Positions 11,701-16,805 of a stretch of 16,805 nt of DNA are shown here, in pieces. The notes under the pieces are model-generated. The model was not told the origin of the DNA, made no database searches, and worked only from the letters and a program-made list of their open reading frames with translations. Positions within the stretch are counted from its first letter, which is position 1, and every line of letters starts with the position of its first letter. The translations under genes and the position numbers were made by a program. Source of the stretch: Chloroflexota bacterium (GTDB lineage: Bacteria > Chloroflexota > Ktedonobacteria > Ktedonobacterales > Ktedonobacteraceae); the NCBI GenBank assembly GCA_005879655.1, contig VBJK01000110.1:8211-25015 (forward strand), read 5' to 3'.

Positions 11701-13529
11701 ATTGGGAGTACACCATTCGTCCCGCTAGCCGAGAGGACTATGACACGTTGCTCAAGGACATAAACGCACGTGGTATAGTCCCTACGCGTATTGTCCATAT
11801 GTGGCTGGTGATAGCAATGGACCACATACAAGCGGGACTCGACTATTTCGAGACAGCTCAGACACTTGGCTTCTACAGTCTGCTCTTTCTCACACAAACT
11901 CTGGGTGAACAAGGGAGCGAGCAGCCGCAAGAGATAGCCATCATCTCCAATAATTTGCAAGAAGTAATGGGCGGGGAAGTACTTTGTCCGGCAAGAGCAA
12001 CAGCCTTAGCAGTAGGCAAAGTCGCTCCCCATGAGTACCCACATATCACCTTCCGCAGCATTGATATTGTTCTCCCTATGGCCATCGGACAGGGGCAAGG
12101 CACCATCCCAACAGCCTCGATGGAACTGGCCTGGGAGCAATTGGTTTGCCAAATCATCGCCGAATTGAGATGGAGGTCTTCAGATGTCACGGTTGCTTAT
12201 CGTGGACCCCATCGGTGGGTTCACTGTATAGAGTCTGTGCCACTACCTCCAGTCGCAGAAGAGCAGCTTCCGCTGAGGCAACACGGAGTCTACCTGATTA
12301 CCGGAGGTTTAGGTGGCATTGGCCTGGCACTGGGCGAGTATCTGGCCCGTCAGGTGAATGCGCGCTTAGTCTTGACGGGACGTACGGCTCTACCTGCACG
12401 TGAAGAGTGGGATCGCAGGCTGGCCGTCGCTAATGAACAGGATGCAGTGGCAAGTAAAATACGCCAAGTACAGAGGCTAGAGGAGTCAGGCGCTGAAGTA
12501 CTCGTGGTGAAAGCCGATGTGGCAGATCTTGAGCAGATGCAGACTGTGATCTCGCAGGTACGTCAGCGCTTTGGGGATTTGCACGGAGTTATTCATACAG
12601 CAGGTACTCCCGGTGGAGGGCTAATCCAACTGAAAACGCCAGCCATAGCGGCAGGAGTTCTGGCCTCAAAAGTGAAGGGGACGCTGGTGCTTGAAGCTGT
12701 CCTCAAAGATCTGCACCCTGATTTTCTCGTGCTCTGTTCCTCACTCACTGCTCTCACAGCTGAACCGGGGCAAGTAGATTATTGCGCAGCTAATACCTTT
12801 TTAGACAGCTTTGCCTTTTACCATACTGCCCAACAGAAAGTTAAGACCATCTCGATTAACTGGGATACCTGGCAAGAGGTAGGTATGGCCGTTAATACTC
12901 TCAAACCCTATAAAAACTCTCATCGCTACAACGCTCAAATACGACAGCGTCTGCAAAATGGCATATTACCGCCAGAGGGAGTAGAGGTATTCAGGCGTGT
13001 CCTGATCAACAGCGCGCTTACTCAAGTCATCGTCTCGACCGATGGCGTCCTGGCCAGATTGAAGCAGACTGAAGCGCTCCAACGCACCGGACTACAAGAT
13101 CGAGATGATGAGCCTGTACCGCACTTGACAGCAAGCAGTGCGGAGCAGCGCCCAAATTTGCAGACACCCTATGTCGCTCCGCAAAACGAAACGCAACGGC
13201 AAATTGCAACTATCTGGCAAAGCCTCCTTGGCATCGAGCAGATCGGCATTCATGATAATTTCATAGACCTTGGTGGTCATTCTTTACTTGGCACGAAGTT
13301 GATCATACGTTTGCGCGACACCTTCCACGTTGACATCTCATTACGTACGCTCTTTGCAGAACCTACTGTGGCAGGTCTCGCGCTCGTTATCCTGCAAAAG
13401 AATGCTGAGCGCATTGACGATGCACGCTTGTTACAAGACCTTGCAGACATAGAGCACCTGACTGATGATGAGGTGCAAGCACTCCTCGCCGCTGATAGCC
13501 AGCAGACAGAAAGGGCGCAGAACATATGA
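8697..13529 (+). CDS. Modular type I PKS, KS-AT-KR-ACP, with AT active-site Ser replaced by Gly
   Basis: 1610-residue single-module polyketide synthase that should take the bithiazole chain from PCP2, extend it by two carbons and reduce the beta-keto group to hydroxyl. Domains by nucleotide: KS 8724-10030, KS-AT linker, AT 10320-11270, post-AT linker to 11405, KR 11500-12900, ACP 13165-13395, acidic tail. KS has TACSTSL, EAHGTAT and the downstream His; KR has TGGLGGIG and Ser/Tyr/Asn; ACP has LGGHSL. The AT has GHGIG where GHSxG is required, so it probably cannot load an extender itself. There is no DH, ER or methyltransferase: the 880 bases between AT and the KR Rossmann core fit the KR structural subdomain. 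Start chosen at ATG 8697 for its ribosome binding site and the 8-base overlap (ATGCATGA) with gene 1; the stop overlaps the next ATG by four bases, implying translational coupling. Confidence 0.95.
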   Translation: MHDAIVSETDIAIIGMSCRLPSCKNIHEFWQNLQEGKECIAQLSEDQLRASLLKYYGSIPESELASWLNDPNYVRVAARLENIDLFAATFFGYNPTEAELIDPQQRIFLECAWEALEDAAYNPETYKGLIGVYAGSELNMYFHGLQADTIPSASGLLRVMSNANDYLTTRVSYKLNLQGPGMTVQTACSTSLVAVHVACQSLKSGECDMALAGGVVARPIQEMGYFYQEDGFLSPDGHCRPFDAKAQGTLFANGGVGIVVLKRLAEALADGDNVYAVIKGSATNNDGRLKAGYSAPSIGGQMKVVLEAMAVGDIDPASLSYIEAHGTATPLGDPIEIAALTQAFRTRTQRKNFCAIGALKSNMGHLGAAAGVAGLLKTCLALNHKMIPPSLHYEQPNPQIDFANSPFYVNTQLTAWTTSTLPRRAGVCSFGIGGTNAHVILEEAPDWYVAQDRRKAQALPSWQLLILSAKASSVLEHMSVNLLDYLKNHPELHLADLAFTLQVGRQAFPHRRILVCQTIADAVHQLEAQQGIFSVAPAGEQQVVFMFPGQGPQYVNMGRELYETEPPFREQVDLCAMLLVPHLHADLRTVIYPPTGEEEAAQKQLDQMALAQPALFVIEYALAQLWMQIGVRPAAMIGHGIGEYVAACLAGVLSLQDALLLVTLRGQLMDQLADGAMLAVSLPQEQILPLLNAQLSVAAHNSPTDCVVSGPGDALLHLQNALGEQGIACRLLHVSHASHSQMVEPLLAPLSNAVKKLSLHPAKVPYISNVTGKWITEREATDPEYWAKHWRQTALFAEGMQLLLDSANMVLLEVGPGHSLSTLARRMEAAGMGPDRAPTDHIILPSLRHPQTQISDRGFLLNTSGQLWCAGVIIDWSQLYAGEQRRRIPLPTYPFERQRYWVSPIMACTGANPVPTAPTQSHQGPSSMQLRKEPDLTQWFSVPSWKRSPLPASLSKQAACKACWLIFIDSVGLGFQLVSHLRGQGDMALTVRVGTQFGKMNDWEYTIRPASREDYDTLLKDINARGIVPTRIVHMWLVIAMDHIQAGLDYFETAQTLGFYSLLFLTQTLGEQGSEQPQEIAIISNNLQEVMGGEVLCPARATALAVGKVAPHEYPHITFRSIDIVLPMAIGQGQGTIPTASMELAWEQLVCQIIAELRWRSSDVTVAYRGPHRWVHCIESVPLPPVAEEQLPLRQHGVYLITGGLGGIGLALGEYLARQVNARLVLTGRTALPAREEWDRRLAVANEQDAVASKIRQVQRLEESGAEVLVVKADVADLEQMQTVISQVRQRFGDLHGVIHTAGTPGGGLIQLKTPAIAAGVLASKVKGTLVLEAVLKDLHPDFLVLCSSLTALTAEPGQVDYCAANTFLDSFAFYHTAQQKVKTISINWDTWQEVGMAVNTLKPYKNSHRYNAQIRQRLQNGILPPEGVEVFRRVLINSALTQVIVSTDGVLARLKQTEALQRTGLQDRDDEPVPHLTASSAEQRPNLQTPYVAPQNETQRQIATIWQSLLGIEQIGIHDNFIDLGGHSLLGTKLIIRLRDTFHVDISLRTLFAEPTVAGLALVILQKNAERIDDARLLQDLADIEHLTDDEVQALLAADSQQTERAQNI
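8724..10030 (+). other. Ketosynthase domain
   Basis: Starts TDIAIIGMSCRLP and ends GTNAHVILEEAP. Catalytic Cys codon 9258-9260 in TACSTSL; His codons 9669-9671 (EAHGTAT) and 9789-9791 (SNMGHLGAAAG). All three catalytic residues are intact. NPTEAELIDPQQR is typical of KS domains that accept NRPS-derived chains, a weak inference. Confidence 0.94.
10320..11270 (+). other. Acyltransferase domain lacking its nucleophile
   Basis: Complete AT fold: MFPGQGPQYVNMG, the nucleophile elbow MIGHGIGEYVAACLAGV, RGQLMDQL, AAHNSPTDCVVSGP, and the VSHASHS motif with the catalytic His kept (10911-10913). The codon 10614-10616 is GGC (Gly) where Ser is needed; AGC to GGC is a single transition. Everything else is well preserved. 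HASH at 10902-10913 is intermediate between the malonyl (HAFH) and methylmalonyl (YASH) signatures, so the original extender cannot be called with confidence. Confidence 0.88.
11500..12900 (+). other. Ketoreductase domain (structural plus catalytic parts)
   Basis: Structural subdomain from about 11500 (VPSWKRSPLP), then the NADPH-binding TGGLGGIG at about 12299-12322, catalytic Ser 12741-12743, Tyr 12780-12782 (VDYCAAN) and following Asn. The LDD motif of B-type KRs is absent (AGTPGGGL in its place), which leans to A-type stereochemistry but is weak evidence. Predicted active. Confidence 0.88.
13165..13395 (+). other. ACP domain of the PKS module
   Basis: Carrier domain with DLGGHSLLG; pantetheinyl Ser codon 13281-13283. 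It is followed by a short acidic tail with DIEHLTDDEVQALL, a helix of the kind often found between a terminal ACP and the next subunit. Confidence 0.92.
13509..13515 (+). promoter_or_regulatory. Ribosome binding site for the C-A-MOx gene
   Basis: GAAAGGG, identical to the heptamer before gene 2, ten bases before the ATG at 13526. It supports the start that overlaps the gene 2 stop as ATGA. Confidence 0.6.
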
Positions 13530-13864
13530 GCAATGTTCCCCAGCGTATCGCTACGCTTTCACCTCAGAGGCGTGAGCTTCTTTTACGCCGCTGGAAAATG
13601 AGAGAGCAGCAAGATGTCTTGCAACAAGGCGAGGAACAAGAGCAGGGGCAAGTTCCACTCCTGCTAGCATATGATCGCACCGCCTCTACACACTTTCCGC
13701 TCTCCTTTGCGCAGCAGCGGCTCTGGTTCTTGGATCAGTTGGAGCCAGGGGATACGGCGTATCTTCTCCCTGGGACTTACCAACTATGCGGTCTCTTAGA
13801 TGTCCAGTGCTTTGAGAAAAGTGTAGTGGAGCTGGTGCGCAGACATAGGTCATCCATCCTGTGA
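13526..13864 (+). CDS. NRPS condensation domain, N-terminal fragment ended by a frameshift
   Basis: 112 residues. After a polar N-terminal region (LSPQRRELLLRRW, typical of the leader ahead of a C domain) comes the C1 motif LSFAQQRLWFLDQLEPGD and then FEKSVVELVRRH. In an intact condensation domain this runs straight on as RRHE.LRT.F (motif C2). Here the frame leaves the family after RRH, reads SSIL and stops at 13862-13864. The matching C-terminal part of the same domain resumes one frame over, at 13849. It overlaps the PKS stop by four bases. This is best read as the 5' piece of a broken gene rather than a genuine small protein. Confidence 0.85.
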   Translation: MSNVPQRIATLSPQRRELLLRRWKMREQQDVLQQGEEQEQGQVPLLLAYDRTASTHFPLSFAQQRLWFLDQLEPGDTAYLLPGTYQLCGLLDVQCFEKSVVELVRRHRSSIL

Positions 13865-14960
13865 ACCCCCCAGGACAACCACAAGCCCCTTCCCTGCTAC
13901 CAGTCATTGACCTACAAAGGCTGAATCAGCAGGAGAGAGTAGCACAGCAGCTGCGCCTGGCCACACAAGAAGCTCAGCACCCCTGTGATCTGGAGAACGG
14001 ACCATTACTACGTTTCCACTTGCTCCGTCTAACAGATCAGCAGCATATCTTGCTTCTTACCCTGCATCATATTATCTCTGATGGCTGGTCAATGGATATA
14101 CTGCTCCGCGAACTGAGCGAAGTGTACAGTGCTTTTATTCAGGGGCAATCTCCAACTTTATCTGCGTTACCAATCCAGTATGTAGACTATGCACTCTGGC
14201 AACGACAGTGGCTTGAGGGCGAGGTCCTACAGAAACAGCTTGACTACTGGAAGCAGCAATTAGTGGGGGCACCACCGATGTTAAGCCTGCCTACCGATCG
14301 ACCGCGACCACCAGTACAGACCACCAGGGGCACTCAGCAATCGTTGCTACTCTCTGCTGATCTGCTGCAACAACTCAGGGCCTTGAGTCGAGCTGAGAAT
14401 GTCACGCTGTTTATGATCGGCCTAGCGGCTTTTCAAGTCTTGCTGATGCGCTACAGTGGAGAGCCAGACATTGTCGTGGGTATTCCCACCGCCAATCGGT
14501 CACAAAGGGAGCTAGAAGGCTTGATTGGCTTTTTCGCTAATACATTAGCGTTGCGCACAGATCTGTCGGGTAATCCCAGCTTCCAAAGTCTCCTCAGTCG
14601 CGTGCGAGAGGTAGCCTTTGAGGCTTATGCGCATCAAGACCTGCCATTTGAAAAGTTGGTGGAAGAACTAGCAATAGAGAGGGATTTGAGCCGTCATCCA
14701 CTCTTGCAGGTCTTCTTTACTTTACAGAACACCCCCCTCGCAGGTCTGGCGCTGCCGGGCATCTCCTGCCATCTGATAGAGCCTGAGACGCTAACAGCCA
14801 GATTCGATCTGAGCTTACTGCTTGTTGAGATGGAGCAAGGGCTGCTGACAGTAGCAGAGTACAATACAGATCTGTTCAACGAAGCAACTATTACCCGGCT
14901 GTTGGGCCACTGGCAGGTCCTCTTAGAGGGGATTGTGCGTAATCCAGACCAGCCCATCGA
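13694..14960 (+). other. Condensation domain, split across two frames
   Basis: C1 (LSFAQQRLWFLDQ) is in frame 2; C3 HHIISDGWS (14065-14091), C4-type YVDYALWQRQWL, C5-type GIPTANRSQRELEGLIGFF, and HQDLPFEKLVEEL are in frame 1. HHxxxDG is intact. Motif C2 is missing through the deletion near 13847. The domain should condense the ACP-bound polyketide with glycine; as it stands it cannot be translated in one piece without a frameshift. Confidence 0.85.
13843..13851 (+). other. Deletion/frameshift junction in the C domain
   Basis: The frame-2 codon CAT (His of RRH, 13844-13846) is followed by AG and then GTC ATC CAT CCT (from 13849) in frame 1. In intact C domains about 16 residues of the ESLRTTF...GQPVQ type lie between RRH and the VI.P segment. 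AG can be the remnant of a CAG (Gln) codon. The net loss is therefore 3n+1 bases with n about 15, estimated from family length. Frame 1 has TAG at 13846-13848, directly before the resumed frame. Confidence 0.75.
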
Positions 14961-16805
14961 AACGCTTCCCCTACTTACAGCATCAGAAATGCATCGACTC
15001 CTGACGGAGTGGAACAACACAGCTAGCAATATCCCATACGACCTTTGTCTGCACCAACTCATCGAACAGCAGGTCGCACAAACGCCGCACGCCATTGCTG
15101 TGATCTGCGAGCAGGCTGGAACAAACCATAATCCTCACGTTCTCACCTATGGTGAACTCAATGCGCGGGCCAATCAACTGGCTCATCGTCTGCGTGCGCT
15201 CGGCATCGGCTCTGATAAGCCGGTCGCAGTCTGTATGGAACGTTCACTGGAACTGCTAGTAGCACTCCTAGCCATTCTCAAAGCCGGGGGGGCCTACATA
15301 CCGCTCGACCCCGCTTATCCGACAGAGCGTTTAGCTTGGATGCTCACAGATGCCCAACCCACTGTCGTGCTCACTGAGCAACGTTTCCTGGCACATCTGC
15401 CCAATCATGGACAGTTGACGCTCTGTTTAGATCAGTTTGCAGAAGTCTGGACCTCCCGCCCGCAGGGCAACCACAAGAGATTGCCCTGTGCGCACGGGTC
15501 TAAGCAAAGTCGCACCAATCTCGTAAACACAACACTGCCAGACCATACAGCCTACGTGATCTATACCTCAGGCTCGACCGGGACTCCGAAGGGAGTGATG
15601 GTCAGTCACCGCAATGTAGTGAACTTCTTGCGCGGCATGGACGAGCACATTGAGGCATCAACCCCAGGCATCTGGCTGGCAGTCACCAGTATCTCGTTCG
15701 ATATCTCCGTCTTGGAATTGTTCTGGACGCTTACACAGGGTTTTCAGGTCGTTCTCCTTTCAATCCCCAACGGGTCGTCGGAAAAGGGCATTGGCTTCCA
15801 CTGGCTCCCCGCAGGGCGGGTATACATACCAAATCCGAATAAGTCAAGTGGAAATGCACTAGCCTTTAGCCTGTTTTATTTTGCCAACGATGCTGTAAAG
15901 CAGACAACTGCGGATGGCTATAAATTGCTGCTTGAGGGCGCAAAGTTTGCCGATACTCATGGTTTTCAGGCGCTGTGGACACCGGAACGGCACTTTCATG
16001 AGTTCGGTGGACTCTATCCCAATCCTGTTGTCACCAGCGCCGCTGTGGCAGCGGTGACACAACACATCCAGATTCGGGCTGGCAGTGTGGTCTTGCCCTT
16101 GCATAATCCCATCCGTGTAGCAGAGGAATGGGCAGTCGTCGATAACCTCTCACATGGGCGTGTGGGTATCGCCTTTGCCTCTGGCTGGCACACCAACGAT
16201 TTTGTCTTTGCCCCTAATAAGTATGCCGAGCGTCGAGAGATTATGCAACAGGATATAGAGACGGTACGCAAGCTGTGGCGCGGTGAAAGCATCACCTTGC
16301 AAGGGGGAACGGGCAAGAGTATCGAAGTGAAGACCTTTCCACGACCAGTTCAAGCAGAACTCCCCGTCTGGATCACCAGTGCGGGCAGTCCTGAGACGTT
16401 TCGCTTAGCAGGAGAAGCCGGAGTGAATGTGCTCACACACCTGCTTGGTCAAGATCTGGACCAACTGGCCGCCAAAATTGCTGTGTATCGAGCAGCATGG
16501 CACCAACATGGGCACGATGCACAAGGCAAAATCGGTAACATCACCTTGATGCTCCATACCTTCATTGGCACCGACCTGGAAACAGTTCGTGAAACGGTTC
16601 GTCAACCCTTTCGTGCGTACTTGAGAAGCTCGGTTGATCTTCTCCAGCCACTTGCTCGCAGTCTGGGGCTGGATATCAATGCCGATACCTTTCATGAGGA
16701 TGATATGCAGGCGTTGCTTGATCATGCCTTTGTACGCTACTTTGAGAGCAGTGGGCTGATGGGAACTGTTGACTTCTGTCTCCCCATAATTGAGAGCTTG
16801 CAGAC
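13849..16805 (+). CDS. NRPS C(rest)-A-MOx, glycine-type, amide-forming module; frameshifted 5' end, 3' partial
   Basis: Open from 13849 to the right edge (985 codons, no stop). It has no convincing start of its own: GTG 13861 and ATG 14092 lack a ribosome binding site, and the latter falls inside the catalytic motif. Contents: remainder of the condensation domain with HHIISDGWS (14065-14091), A-domain core 15040-15780 through motif A4, and a luciferase-like FMN monooxygenase (MOx) from 15865 to the edge. The visible specificity residues D, I, L match the glycine code DILQLGLIWK; the rest lies downstream. In the myxothiazol MtaG type of module, a glycine A-MOx-PCP hydroxylates the glycine alpha carbon and the chain is released as a primary amide. 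Together with 13526-13864 this is one gene broken in its C domain. The long intact frame implies a recent lesion or a sequence error. A5-A10, PCP and any TE are beyond the window. Confidence 0.9.
15040..15780 (+). other. Adenylation domain A3, N-terminal part (A1-A4), glycine-like
   Basis: A1 LTYGELNARANQLA, A2 LKAGGAYIPLDP, A3 YVIYTSGSTGTPKGV (from 15553), A4 SFDISVLELFWTL. Specificity residues: D235 15700-15702, I236 15703-15705, L239 15712-15714. DIL is how the glycine code begins; the other seven positions lie beyond the MOx insertion and outside the window. Confidence 0.82.
15805..15864 (+). repeat. Linker direct repeat, copy 2 (before MOx)
   Basis: Partner of 3740-3799. Peptide here is LPAGRVYIPNPNKSSGNALA, ending right where the MOx fold begins (FSLFYFA). 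It includes the perfect 22-base run 15842-15863. It lies at the junction between motif A4 of A3 and the inserted monooxygenase. Confidence 0.85.
15865..16805 (+). other. Luciferase-like FMN monooxygenase (MOx) domain inserted in A3; partial
   Basis: Bacterial luciferase-type TIM-barrel monooxygenase of the kind embedded in NRPS A domains: FSLFYFA, WTPERHFHEFGGLYPNP, IRAGSVVLPLHNPIRVAEE, VDNLSHGRVGIAFASGWH, TSAGSPETFRLAGEAG and LTHLLGQ. It uses reduced FMN and oxygen. In glycine-specific A-MOx modules it hydroxylates the alpha carbon ahead of amide release. About 313 residues are visible and the domain is nearly complete; A5 should follow just beyond the edge. Confidence 0.9.

Noticed and set aside
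11259..11960. Antisense open frame of 233 codons
   Set aside because: It lies wholly within the AT-KR region of gene 2, on the opposite strand, with no recognisable domain. It is a shadow of the real coding frame, as are the other long antisense frames at 510-917, 7205-7687 and 7822-8292.
11405..12285. Possible DH or methyltransferase between AT and KR
   Set aside because: No HxxxGxxxxP dehydratase motif or SAM-binding motif is visible. The length and the VPSWKRSPLP start fit the KR structural subdomain.
13840..13870. Programmed ribosomal frameshift in the C domain
   Set aside because: There is no convincing slippery site with a stimulator, and a frameshift alone would still lack motif C2 and about 16 residues. 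A deletion explains both the missing residues and the frame change.
1..16805. Promoters, terminators, RNA genes, CRISPR arrays, riboswitches
   Set aside because: The window is covered by overlapping same-strand coding sequence. I see no intergenic gap, no tRNA-like or repeat-spacer structure and no transcription signals.

Overview
The window lies entirely inside one strand-uniform (+) hybrid polyketide/nonribosomal peptide (PKS/NRPS) operon. There is essentially no intergenic DNA: three consecutive large genes overlap by 8 and 4 bases, the first enters from upstream and the last runs off the right edge. No taxonomic marker is present. Base composition looks near 50% GC with mixed third positions, which argues against a high-GC myxobacterium or streptomycete. 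A Chloroflexota (Ktedonobacteria-like) or similar moderate-GC multicellular bacterium is my best guess, held with low confidence.

Gene 1 (2-8704, 5' partial) reads: end of a PKS acyltransferase region, ACP, Cy1, A1, PCP1, Ox1, Cy2, A2 with Ox2 inserted, PCP2, basic tail. Cy heterocyclises cysteine and Ox oxidises thiazoline to thiazole. Two Cy-A-Ox-PCP sets with cysteine-type specificity residues predict a 2,4'-bithiazole built on an unreduced polyketide acyl chain. Gene 2 (8697-13529) is a single PKS module, KS-AT-KR-ACP, that would add two carbons and leave a beta-hydroxyl. Gene 3 (13526 to the edge) is a C-A module whose A domain carries a luciferase-like flavin monooxygenase (MOx) right after motif A4. 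Its visible specificity residues (D, I, L) match the start of the glycine code. In the myxothiazol/melithiazol type of pathway such a glycine A-MOx module hydroxylates the glycine alpha carbon, and the chain is released as a primary amide. The inferred scaffold is therefore acyl-bithiazole-CH(OH)-CH2-carboxamide, resembling the myxobacterial bithiazoles but with only one PKS module, and no methyltransferase, between the bithiazole and the glycine module.

Two lesions stand out. The gene 2 AT has Gly in place of the catalytic Ser (GHGIG). The gene 3 C domain carries a small internal deletion with a frameshift that removes motif C2. Either the cluster is decaying, the AT is complemented in trans, or there are sequence/assembly errors. 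A further oddity is a roughly 60-base direct repeat, encoding a shared linker peptide, that sits immediately before two unrelated flavoenzyme domains 12 kb apart (before Ox1 and before MOx). Both Cy domains also carry Glu in place of the first Asp of the DxxxxDxxS motif.
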